This document shows, one piece after another, positions 12,095 to 22,647 of a DNA stretch of 64,000 bases (position 1 is its first letter; each line of letters opens with the position of its first letter). The notes beneath the pieces are model-generated. The model ran no database searches, had not been told where the DNA came from, and was given only the letters and a program-made list of their open reading frames with translations. The stretch spans positions 62,001 through 126,000 of the forward strand of contig JAQFWX010000022.1 in the NCBI GenBank assembly GCA_027605045.1, in the 5' to 3' direction. Both the position numbers and the translations under genes were made by a program. This stretch comes from Phallus indusiatus. Lineage: Eukaryota; Basidiomycota; Agaricomycetes; Phallales; Phallaceae.

Positions 12095-13502
12095 GAGAAC
12101 TTGCTAGAGCGATATACTATGGATATCGTTCATTTATACCCCTCATCAGTCGTGCATGAAGAGTAGCACGAGTCTTACTACTAGTCCGGCTTCGATGTCG
12201 GCCAACGATCATTAATTAGTTTACAACTTCCCCCGTCTTTTAGTTTTTTTTTTCTTCACGTCTATGTAGCTTACCATTTTCGCATCCATAATAACACTTT
12301 AGTCATTCTTATTCTATAAACATTTACCTTACACTTAATGAATGGCCGATATGATAATATTGTGAGATCTGCGAAAAGGGTTGTACTTGGTGGCAGTAAA
12401 TGGCTTCGTCTAGCTTGAGATGACTAAAATTAACGACCGTTTGTCTACGGATACCCTACAATTCTCTGAGGGTATATCCATCTATGACGGGGACCGCGAA
12501 TCACTAGGAATATTAAATAATTAAATTAAATCTTAGCTCACACGTTCTCAACAAGATATAAGAATGAAGATCGAAGTAATCACTAGCTGATGTCCTTCAC
12601 CAGAATTTATGTCGTATGGGTTTCGGACTGCATTGCTATCCTTCGTAGAACCTGCGATCTTCGTAGTCTCATTCGTGCTAAGACGGAACATTGTTAGATA
12701 AGGAACGATCTTTTACATTACAGGAAGATGTGGTTGCGTTACGGAATGAGTGTAACGAGAGAATAATTGGCGTGTTAGCAAGCGCTCATGAACGCCATGG
12801 CACACAACTTGACAATGGTGTGATATGATCGGATTCTTCGACACTAGCGATCGACCTAAGCAATGTTGAGATGAACAAACACTTAATATGGGTGCAATCA
12901 TTGGCCCTTGTCGGATGTGCTGCGGGGGCCAAGAATTTCTCGCTTAGAAACTATGAAGAAAACCTTCAGGCTAGGCTGCGCTTACGAGGGAACGTTCGGA
13001 ACTATAACGTACAAATGGATAAGATATCATCAAATGGACTTTTCACAAGACTGGGCATTTGCGCTTGATGCGTGATACTAGAATCGCCTGCATATTTTCT
13101 CATATCCCGTCGCTGTTTCTCACGATACTACTTCTGATATCGTTATCATTGTTCGGATTGTTCACGTTCTTTCTTTGTTTGAAGATGTTCAGATATTGGT
13201 CTTCTTTTTGTGGAAAAATACCATGATACTGCTATGAATTAACGTTAACCACCAAACTTTGAAGCAGATAGATTCTAAGATTATGAATACATGAAACATA
13301 CCAAGCTTAATGAAATTGTGAGAATTTGCCTTTGTCAGTGATATGGAAAACCGCACTTTCTAGAACTCGGAGACATAGGTGTATAAACACAGCCCAAGGA
13401 AGTTCATTGGGTTTATCGCGCGTCTTCAAAAGAGACCGAGCCTGCGTAGAGTTAAGCCGATATTTCAAAAGGAAGAGTCGCCGTACCGAATCGGGTTGGG
13501 TA
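12095..13502. other. Intergenic, left flank of the TIR element
   Basis: No supported gene. The 65-codon frame at 12871-13068 starts with a hydrophobic stretch that could pass for a signal peptide, but it has no recognisable continuation. Confidence 0.45.
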
Positions 13503-13511
13503 GGACATGCC
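13503..13511 (+). repeat. Left target-site duplication of the TIR element
   Basis: GGACATGCC here recurs directly at 19405-19413, immediately outside the two terminal inverted repeats. Because the junction is palindromic (CCTAGCC/GGCTAGG), element ends one or two bases further out would give 7-bp or 5-bp duplications instead. Confidence 0.7.
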
Positions 13512-13809
13512 TAGCCTCGAGACCAGGCCGCGTGACAGCGTCACCTCCCCGGCTCCTTTTGGAAGGTGGAGAAGCGTCGCGAGGGGAGGTTCCGCTGAAC
13601 GAGGCCTGGCACAAATGACATTGGCACCCCTGGTGACACCCCAAATGTCACACGTCCGGGGTCCGTCTTCAGCCGCCTCCCAGACTATTTTCACCTTTTC
13701 TCCCAATACTCTTGTAAATACTGTTGATGTTTAGGTCGAAATATAAATTTATTATTCAAATAAGTTTGACTGTGTCATTTTTTCAAAAAAAAACGCGATT
13801 GACGCGTCA
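13512..13809 (+). repeat. Left terminal inverted repeat
   Basis: Matches the reverse complement of 19108-19404 almost base for base, including a T-rich inner end (TTTTTTCAAAAAAAAACGCGATTGA region at 13778-13801, position given rather than sequence). Beyond GCGATTGAC the arms diverge, although a short ATTACCACCACTTC motif recurs just inside both. Confidence 0.88.
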
Positions 13810-13941
13810 CAGTATTCAGAAAAAAACCGCAAAGCTGTCCTTGAGCCATTACCACCACTTCTTCTTCACCTCCTCCATCTCAGCACTTGCGCTCAACATT
13901 CCTGACCATTAAGCGACAATTTAACAGACGCAATCTTTGAT

Positions 13942-16379
13942 ATGGATGAGCAAGGAACGATCTCCAATACCGAAAACATTCAACCAAGCATACCCAATGA
14001 CACTACAGTAGACGAAGGTGCATGGCAGACTCTGGAGGAAAAGTGCCGACAACGCTTGCCGTTCGCTCCTAAGTCGTGGCAGACTGATGTGGCGTTGAGG
14101 CTACTAAAAAAACAAGACATCATCTTGTTGTCCCGGACTGGCTCTGGCAAGTCTCTCTGCTTTGTGCTGCCAGGACTGGTTACTGGTAAGCCGGTCCTAG
14201 TACTCTCACCATTGAATGTCTTGGAGGAAGATCAGGTTAGTATTCACTTTATTCATAGATAAAAATAAACTCATTTACAAGCCCAGGCCAAAACATTTTG
14301 CTCATGGGGTCTTCGGGCTGTTGGTTTGAACGCGAATAATTGCACAAATGAGATGCTGAAGGTATGGCGCGTGTGGAAATATCATAGGAATTTCGCTGAA
14401 CCTGTTTAGAAAATCGAGCGCGGTTGTTTCGAAATTGTAATAACCTCACCAGAGCTAGTCTTGGACAGTAAAAAATGGCGCGTTCTGATTTCAAGTGCCC
14501 GATTTACCAGCCTGTGGGGTCTTATAGTCGTTGATGAAGCCCACTGCATGTTACAATGGGGTTTACCACATGGAAAGCGCAAGGCCTTTCGTCCGGCATG
14601 GGGAAGAATCGGAGAGATACGTGCTCTAATCAATAAAGACACGCCATGGTTAGCGACAACAGCAACCCTTGCTACGGAAGATGTTGGGACTATCCGCCGG
14701 CTGCTCAACAGTTCATCTCACACACACGTCATTAACTTGGGGAACGACCGCCCAGACATATTCATGGAATATAAGGAAATGAAGTATGATATGAAGAGCA
14801 TGAAAGACCTACTTGAGGTTATCGCTGAACCCGGGAAACCCTTGCTGGCGACGATGGTGTTTTTTGACAACCGCGAACTTGCACACCAAGCACACGAAAA
14901 AATCCAGGCCCAGCTTCGAGGACGTGATAAATCCTTAATAGCTGTTTATCATGCACTGAGGAGCTTAAACGCTAAAAGATCTGTAATGGAAAAATTTCGA
15001 GCGGGAGAAATCAAGATCTTATTCTGTACGGAAGCGGCGGGGATGGTGCGTACTAATTATAATTAACATGTTAGTTTTGCGCCAACTTCTGAGTTGAATA
15101 GGGATGTGACATACCTTTTATTTTGAGAGTTTTTCAATGGGACGTCCCGCTGACGTTGAGCATGTGGTTGCAGCGCGCAGGGAGAGCAGCCAGGTCTCCG
15201 ATGATAAACGGACACGCAATTTTATTTGCTCGTCAAAATTTCAGGAAAAAAATTGAAGATTTCAGGGCGATGAGGGATGCTACTCACCTGGTGTCGGAGA
15301 GTAGGCATAATAATTCACGGAGGAAAACAAAGAGGAAAGAAATGAAGAGTAAAGGCAGGGATGAAGAAGCACAGGAGGTGGGAATTGAGGACGAGTTAAA
15401 GTGTGATGAGGGGATGGCTGATTGGGTGATGGGTGGCTCTTGCCGTCGGGTCATTCAAGATAAATATTTTGGGAACTCGGGAATTCGTGGTGAGTGACTA
15501 GTTACTAATTGCTGGTAATAGGCTTACGCGTGGTGATTGTGACGGCACCCACTAGAGCAACTTGATCCTTTTTTGTGCTGCGACTTTTGTCGCGATAGCG
15601 CAATGTCTCGCCCTGCAACACCTGTCCCAGATCACTTTGATAACGTTCCTGATATTCCAGTTTCTCACCATTCACAACAGTCTGTCGTCTTGGACCCAGA
15701 TCACAATGGCAAGCGTAAGAAAGGCGAAGCTTGGCGCAAAGAAGAGGAGCGAAAGCGAATCTCAGAAAAGATTTTAGAGTGGCGAGACGATATCTGGGAA
15801 AGAGAATATTCAGGAAGCTACCTGCCAGTCGACGTCATTATCGATGATGAAATGATCCAACGAGTTGCCAAATTTCTGCGGCTTCGTCAAGCTGATGAAC
15901 TCAGACAAGAGTGGGGTGGATTTGAACGGTATGGTGGCGAGTTATTATTGGTAGTTGAACAAGTTGATGAAGAACTCGCGAGAGAAAAGTTGATTGCTCG
16001 CGAACAAAAGAAGGCTGCCGCCGCTGCAAAAAAGACTCAGCTTCGAGAACTTGTCAATGCGCAGTGCCCACCAAGACCTTCCGCATGCCGTACTCCGGTC
16101 TTTAATGTCCCTGGTACTGGGGTTTTTCAGGCGCAGATGCAAACACCCAGTGACTCCGGGTCTTTAGGTGCCAATAGCTCGATGATTTCAACCTTCAGTG
16201 TCACAACATGGGAGTTGAACGAAAATTTATTAGACTCCGAGCTCTCCCGCCCAACAAATGTAACAATGCCCAGTCCTGACAGATCAGAACTTACGCCATG
16301 TCAACGCCCACGTCCACGTCCACGTCCACGCCCTGTTAAGAAGGCTAGAGTCCAAGATGAAGAGCTGGACAACATTTAA
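13942..16379 (+). CDS. RecQ-like SF2 DNA helicase of the TIR element
   Basis: Predicted ATP-dependent 3'-5' DNA helicase. Exons 13942-14235, 14287-14361, 14410-15045, 15102-15489, 15556-16379 give 738 aa. Motif I is SRTGSGKS, motif II VVDEAHC, motif III LATTATL, then an AYHALRS segment, ILFCTEAAGMGCDIP, and motif VI QRAGRAAR; the last lacks the usual first Gly-Arg of RecQ (QEIGRAGR-like). After the helicase core a Cys cluster (LDPFLCCDFC) resembles that of basidiomycete RecQ-like proteins, followed by an Arg/Lys-rich coiled region, a Ser/Thr-rich linker and a basic RPRPRPRPRP tract. It could unwind transposition intermediates or the target. No stop or frameshift was found. Telomere-linked RecQ helicases are an alternative relation, but the TIR context argues for a transposon gene. 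Confidence 0.87.
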
Positions 16380-16404
16380 AGGTACATTTCCTTTTTGATA
16401 AACA

Positions 16405-19006
16405 TCAATGTCCTGAGTATTCTACAGGGTCAAGCCATTCCCCGCTGTCGCTATCTTCTTCTACATCCCACAAGCTTCCGTCTTCGCTGTTACTAAGGCC
16501 TATCTCACTTCCATCTTCATGATTTCCATCTTCGTTATCTGTATCTACTTGTTCTTGGCTGCTCCAGTCCTGCCAAAATGAATGCAAATATTTTTCTCTG
16601 GCTGCTTTCCAATCTGACAGTGTTCTCCCATGACTGAGTAAAGAGAAACCCCTGCGCATCACGTCTGTGCTTGAAGCATCCGGTGAAATTCGGGCTGAAT
16701 CCTTTTTGTGCAATCGTTCTGCACTGTATGTGGTGATGAGAGTGTCCAAATCCCGCGTGCAATCAACGTTGGCATGCTTCCGGCCCTTTATACCTGTTTG
16801 AAACTCTTTCTCAACATGAAACTTCGTCTTGGTTAGGAATGGAATTATGGGAGTGATACGCGCAATAAATTCCCATGAAATATTCGGGCCGGTAGGTATG
16901 TGAGCAAACTTGATTGATCGTATGATATGTTCTTGCAATTGATCCGTAGGGTGAAATGAATTCCTCTTGCCTTTTGTATTTGCGAGCCAACAATGGTGCC
17001 GGATGGCCCACAGTTCATTAGGAGTTAACTCGTTAAGTTCCATTTGTAACTCTTCAAGCAGTTCAGTTGCGTAATTCCCGTTTCCACCTCCAACAAACAT
17101 CATTAATAGTGTTGGGGTGAGATTTCCCATCCTTCCTACATCCCCATGTTTGATCGCATGTGCGAGCTCCCAATAAATAAGTGCATCACGCATGAACAGT
17201 GATGCATTTGTCCATGCTATGTCTGCTTGCACGCCTTTATCTCCTGGTCGTCCATGTTTTGCCGGGGGGGGTTGGATATAAGTATTGTATAATCTGTGTG
17301 CAGCTTTGATGATATCTTCAGCAGTCCACTCACGAATCTTCGCTTGTAAAGAATCCAAGTCACTTGCACCCTCCATTTCTTTCCAGCAATCAATTATATG
17401 CGCTTGCAGCGCATGACAAATTAGCTCATGAAGGTGGTGAAAATCTGGTTTCTGCTGTTTTGATTTTGGTGAGAGCCCAATCCTTGATAATTTGGCAATG
17501 TCTCGTTTCAGCCCAGATCCAGCTACTGTACCACCATGTATCCACAATATTTGATTTTGCAGCGCCATTTGCTCATGGAACCAGCCTTTCAACAAGATGC
17601 ACCAATCCATCCTCTCCAAGCCATTCAAATCGCACCCTCGCATTCCAGCAAGCCCGCGCATCAAAGATACTGTCTTCTGATCGCCAATCCATGGTATGAG
17701 ACGACTTGTTCCCAATCGTTGACTCTCCTTGTTGGAATTTAAGTGAATCTGTTTGAGAAGGTCTTCAATAACATTAGAAGTTCCTTGGTATGTTGCTTCG
17801 TCAATGTATGCTGTGCGCAGTGGCCAATATATTGTCGGCTCGCAACCAAGCTCATCTACCGATTTCAGCGTAGCAAGTAAAGTTGAGTTAACACGTGCTT
17901 TTAACTGGCTCATTTGAGGATGGTCAAGTAGAAATTGATGAATATGATAGATAAACATTTCTTTAACAGACTGTGACGTTTCTTGAGCTTTGAATTCTAG
18001 TTGTTTGAATGTGAGCATTGGTCTTTCTGATCTTCGTACCCATTGATCTCTGTTAATACGACGTTGCGTATTTTCCAGAATGGGAGCCAAATATGCAGGC
18101 AGTGGCAAAATCGTCATAGCAGTTCCAGAATCGAATTGATTATGATTGTCAACTCTCTGTGAGCTGACTTTCTGTGCTATGTTGATATTGTCATGCATTG
18201 CTGCAAATGGTCGGTCTTTAACCCAGTTGATGACACGAGCCATTGCATCTATTAGTAGGTCAGCATGTAAATACAATTTACAATGATAATTCAACCTTTG
18301 CTCAATTTTTCAATCGCAGTGGATGTCCAACTAGGACTCATGCCCAATCCAATGGAGTGTAGAAGATAAGTTGGTTTACTTGGCATTCCACATGCTGCCC
18401 AGTACAATGATAATAATTGTTGTAGGCGATTATTACATCCAGAGCGGCGGTATGCAAACATGCATATAACAATAATTATAAACTTCATTTCAAGGTGAGT
18501 TTAGTCAAGCAGAATGGACAATGTATTCTTACCCTTGTAGGATTTTTGAGTGATATCTCTCTTTGTTTAGGTGTAGTCGCGAAGTTTCTAAGAATGAGAC
18601 ACAAATGTGGAGCATGCTGACCGCACACTTTTTCAATATCAGCAATGGAGGTGGACAACAAATCATCTTCAGTAATGGTCTGCTTGGTTTGTATATGGTA
18701 GCATATCTTCTTGAACTCATCCTTGACTATTTCATCTAGCCACTCGATAGCAAGTTGAATTAATATGGGCCGTGCACCAATGGTGTAATTGTCAGATCGA
18801 TTTGGTGGGTTAAACCAGTTTTTTAGTATCTTGGGAAGTTGTGGGCTATGCAATAAGCCGGTGCGTGCTGCTTGAATGGTCCGGTCACTAATGCACTCTT
18901 TATCTCCATAACTCAGCCAGAACAGAAAGTCAGCAAGATTCAAGTTAATATCTTTCATGGTTGCCAGGACATGGCGAACTTTGGAAATTGGTCTTTGCAT
19001 GTTCAT
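16405..19006 (-). CDS. DUF6589 protein, candidate transposase of the TIR element
   Basis: Exons in gene order 19006-18533, 18482-18296, 18248-16405 give 834 aa. The region from about residue 225 matches what I recall of DUF6589, a family common in Agaricomycetes: AAMHDNINIA (Asp240), YIDEATYQGT, IPWIGDQKT (Asp410), LKGWFHEQM, YWELAHAIKHGDVGRM and GGGNGNYATELLEEL (about 611-620). Conserved Asp240, Asp410 and an acidic residue in 581-616 could form an RNase H-like DDE/D site; this is inference. The N-terminal 160 residues are helical with an RIHCPFC stretch spliced out as intron 1. The C-terminal 60 residues are strongly acidic (DNEDGNHEDGSE, EEDSDSGEW). It starts about 100 bp inside the right TIR and ends tail to tail with the helicase. 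No stop interrupts it. Confidence 0.82.
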
Positions 19007-19107
19007 GTTGTTTCTCTTGGTTGAGAGTACCTAGGATGAGTACTGGAGACTTGGAAGGAACTTCGAGGAAGTGAGAAAGGAAGGAAGTGGTGGTAATGAG
19101 GCTTCCT

Positions 19108-19404
19108 GACGTGTCAATCGCGTTTTTTTTTGAAAAAATGACACAGTCAAACTTATTTGAATAATAAATTTATATTTCGACCTAAACATCAACAGTATTT
19201 ACAAGAGTATTGGGAGAAAAGGTGAAAATAGTCTGGGAGGCGGCTGAAGACGGACCCCGGACGTGTGACATTTGGGGTGTCACCAGGGGTGCCAATGTCA
19301 TTTGTGCCAGGCCTCGTTCAGCGGAACCTCCCCTCGCGACGCTTCTCCACCTTCCAAAAGGAGCCGGGGAGGTGACGCTGTCACGCGGCCTGGTCTCGAG
19401 GCTA
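19108..19404 (-). repeat. Right terminal inverted repeat
   Basis: Inverted copy of 13512-13809. The high identity (a stretch of more than 75 codons translates identically in the matching frame) indicates recent insertion or ongoing homogenisation. Confidence 0.88.
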
Positions 19405-19413
19405 GGACATGCC
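19405..19413 (+). repeat. Right target-site duplication of the TIR element
   Basis: GGACATGCC, direct repeat of 13503-13511 on the other side of the element. Confidence 0.7.
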
Positions 19414-20534
19414 ACACTGGGACTATTGAATACCAAACGCACAATGGCGTCTGTCGGAAGCTAGATAAACACGTCTTAAGGTATTGCGTAATCAGAACGC
19501 TCTCTGCAGCATAGAAGTCCTACGTCCTACAGATGAGATCATATGTACGTACATTAAGTTATTTTGAAAACGAACCCGGCTGTAACTTAATACCGAAGCG
19601 GAAGGCACGTCCGTTCCATAATTTTCTTCATCGGAGCTTCTTTGTGGAATGCTACAGCTTTTTTCCCTACCAAGCTTCCGAATCATTTCCAACGTAGATG
19701 AAGCCATCAGAGATTTTCATTCATTTCATTTGAAAGTATATTGGACGAGGAAATGGGATAGCTCCTTTCTCTTGCGTGTTCTTGTATACCATGCGGTCTG
19801 CCAGTTCGTGGGGTTTTGTTTTCATATCTTGGCAAGTTTCTTATCAAAGAGTTCTATCTTGCTATAGGATTTGGTTAATGAAATGGACGAACAGCTTGAT
19901 AGAGCGAGATACGCCTTGCGAAGATAGAAGCTACTTACTTGACTATGATAGAGCGAATAGCCCGCTTGGGTTAATTATGTTGAGGAACCACAGTTACGAA
20001 GGCTTCAACTTCAGTCAGGGTGATTGTCGATATTCCTTTCTGGAACAAGTTTTCAAGGAACACCGTCGGTGTCCCTGCAGGTTGTTTAATTTATGTACCA
20101 TGTTCCAATCCAGAACACTTTTTTTGCGCCATAAAGCTGAAAAGCAGTTGAAAAAGTCGGAATTCCGTTGCGCCAAGGAAGCCGAGATGAACAAACGCTC
20201 ATGAACGTTGGTCGCCATCGCCCTCCATCAGCGTGGCATGAGTCACGCATCAATCCGTCTAACGAAGAATGACCTGAATAGGCAGAGAGCGTGGCATGAT
20301 GGCTGTGGTTATGGGCGTTTCCGTCACGCATAACGCGTGACAAAACCTCCCCAAAACGAGAAATTTTTGTCCGCCGACTCGTTTTGACTTTCGGATTCCC
20401 GTGTTTACCCGATACCCTCCTCCAGACTTTTTGTATTTATACTGCTGTGCGTGGAGATATCGTGTTCCCCAGCCAGTTTGTCTCCCACTCCCATCTGGAC
20501 ACGGTTCAAACCCCCTACCGGATCACATTACGAT
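19414..20534. other. Intergenic, no recognised gene
   Basis: The longest frame (about 19776-20204) opens with GTG, not ATG, and has no known motif. The region ends in the promoter of the second DUF1275 gene. Confidence 0.45.
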
Positions 20535-21681
20535 ATGACTACGAGCTCAGGTTCGATGAAATACCAAAATGACGAGGAGAACCGGACGTTGAGGGATTCC
20601 CGAGATATGGACTCTTTACCTCTTGAACCGGTCAAACATAATAGTCAACTCATGCGGATTAAAGAGCATTTGTGGGCAGATGTCGATCCCGACCAATCGA
20701 GTCTTCCTCTCGCATGCTACTGCTTCATGACTGGCTTCATGTGCGTTCTGGAAAATCTCACCTTCGTTTCAGAGGCTTGACGTATTTCTTTTGGTTTCAT
20801 AGTGACTCTCTCACATTTACCGCAGTATCTGTCTGGTGTGGCTTCCAAACGGTCAGTTTTTGATTCAGCGAAGACTCTGCTTCTATAATTAACCGAGCCC
20901 ACTCCACTCAGGGAAATACCATTGAGGTGATTCAAATTTTTCAAACAGCCGTATCTAAAGTACCTTCTAATTAAAAAGAACCACCTACATTTATGTGATC
21001 ACAGCTTTCGCTAGCTATCGCACGTTTATTTGCAATCTCAGAAGTTCCGGGCCCGAGTTTTCGGATCATAGACCGACAGTCGCTCACATCTATCTTATCG
21101 TTCTTGGGTGGTGCTTTCTTAGGACGCATTGGCGACAAAATGGGCTCAAAGTCGCGGATTTGGCTGTTCCTCGGCACATTTTTGCAAGCTTTGTTCACTA
21201 TGGCCGCTGCGATTCTCTTATTCAAAGGAAGACAGTCCAGTTTCAGCACTCCTCATGCTACATGGACAAATGCTGAAGGATATATTGCTCTTGGTTTGGC
21301 TAGTGCAAGTATGGGTTTACAAGGAATCATGGGTAAACGAGTAAATACCCAATTCGCCACCACAAGTACTTATTTTTAGCTTTGAACGATGACGTTCTTT
21401 CTTTGCTGATTATTCTTCTCTTAGTTGTTCTTACTACCGTTTGGTGCGAACTGATGGCGGAACCCTCTCTTTTTATACCAAAATTAGTTCGTTCGCGGGA
21501 CCTAAAAGTCATCGCTGTTTCCGCCCTTTTCTTGGGTGGTTTCGTAGGACGTGCCCTACTTGACAAGATTGGAGATGCCGGAACTTTCGGAATTGGTACT
21601 GGATTCAGGGTTATCATCGCTTTCATGTGGATTTGGACTCCTGCGAAGGTTAAGGTTTCTGGGAAAATTGAGAAGAAGTGA
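20535..21681 (+). CDS. DUF1275 (YoaK-like) membrane protein, copy 2
   Basis: Paralogue of the gene at 1,910-3,112 with the same exon layout: 20535-20740, 20803-20851, 20912-20926, 21005-21365, 21425-21681. The 49-nt and 15-nt exons match copy 1 exactly in length. Motifs in order: NDEENRTLRDS, CYCFMTGFI, TFTAVSVWCGFQTGNTIE, LSLAIARLF, FLGRIGDKMGSKSRIW, GLASASMGLQGIMGKR, TQFATTIVLTTVWCELM, and a C-terminal FMWIWTP. The start is the ATG at 20535; the open frame extends upstream to a GTG at 20451 but has no ATG there. Frame intact. Predicted to be a six- or seven-helix membrane protein of unknown transport or redox role. Confidence 0.85.
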
Positions 21682-22647
21682 GGTGGTAATGATTAATGAA
21701 AACGAAGCAAAATGGGTTTTAGGGGAAGAAGTGAGGTTGGGGAATATATATCCCAGGGTGCGAGGAGTATATTTTAGAATAGGATGTGTGTCATACTAAA
21801 ACAATTTGTATACTTTTTAGAATAGAATATCACACATTTTTGTTATCAGAAAAAAGGAGTTCATTCATCTCCAAATGTTCAATCCGGGCAAACCGCGGAT
21901 CAACCATGACTGGACCATACAGAATTTCGGCCTTTTAAAAATTTCAAACTAGCCGATATGTATTATAACTCGAAATTATATTGGTGCTGCCAGTGGATGA
22001 TTAGTGACGCTGCAAGGCGAAGAATCATGAAACAAAAGCTGTGGAAATGTATCGCTTACTAAGATAGAAATGAAGGAAGAAAAGGAAAGGAATAAAAACA
22101 GAATATATAATCCAACAAGATCAGCGTACAGATATTATGAAATGGAGCAGCGATATAACTTATGAGAGGCGTTTGGAGATGCCCAATCCCTCGCACGTTG
22201 TTTTGTCTAACTTTGATATCTAAATTAAAAGGGTTCATGTCCGAGGGATTTTGACCCGGACATAATGGATTTCGGAACAAAGACCGATTTATCTTGTTCT
22301 CTTTAACCCCTACTAGTAAGCGCTAAGCGTCAAACCCTAAACCTTGTTACTTAAAGATTGAGTCGGTCTCCATCTATGAAATCCTATCTCGATTTGGAAA
22401 ACATTTGACATTACATGCCGCGTCGCTTGGCTAACATTGAGATTATGAGACGAATCGTTTAATATTAAGAGCAAAAAAAGGCCTTTATAAAATCTTTGGC
22501 ACCATGTTCATCGATAAATTGTTGTACATTTCTTCATTCAGCATAACTACCATCACTCGGACAATATTAGGTCCGAGGAAACAATATCAAAATATGTCTT
22601 CACCTTCATTTCCTTGAGAATTTGTAATATTCACCGAAAAGATCAAA
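21682..22647. other. Intergenic, no gene seen
   Basis: AT-rich; one CAAACCCTAAACC telomere-like dozen at about 22331. No supported ORF. Confidence 0.5.

Larger units (their letters stand above)
13512..19404. mobile_element. 5.9-kb TIR transposon with helicase and DUF6589 genes
   Basis: Two nearly identical inverted arms of about 300 bp (13512-13809 and 19404-19108) bound the unit and are flanked by the direct repeat GGACATGCC. The tips read TAGCCTCGAGACC. Inside are two intact multi-exon genes, convergent and 25 bp apart: a RecQ-like helicase (13942-16379, +) and a DUF6589 protein (19006-16405, -). Each ATG lies only about 100-130 bp inside its TIR, so the repeats probably carry both promoters. 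Nothing between the TIRs is left over for a separate transposase, so one of the two should provide it. Length, long TIRs, 9-bp duplication and intact frames suggest a young, possibly autonomous element. Known possibilities are the helicase-bearing Academ group or a Mutator-like element; I see no classical MULE transposase. Confidence 0.85.

Noticed and set aside
13510..13734. Open frames of 75-85 codons in both TIRs
   Set aside because: They translate identically only because the DNA is an inverted repeat; no start context or domain.
16379..16405. Helitron, Crypton or LTR retrotransposon identity for the 13.5-19.4 kb element
   Set aside because: No Rep/HUH or Pif1 helicase, no tyrosine recombinase, no reverse transcriptase or LTRs; ends are inverted repeats with a target duplication.
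20451..20534. N-terminal extension of the second DUF1275 gene
   Set aside because: The frame opens with GTG, not ATG; the apparent similarity of its start to copy 1 is coincidental. ATG 20535 is used.
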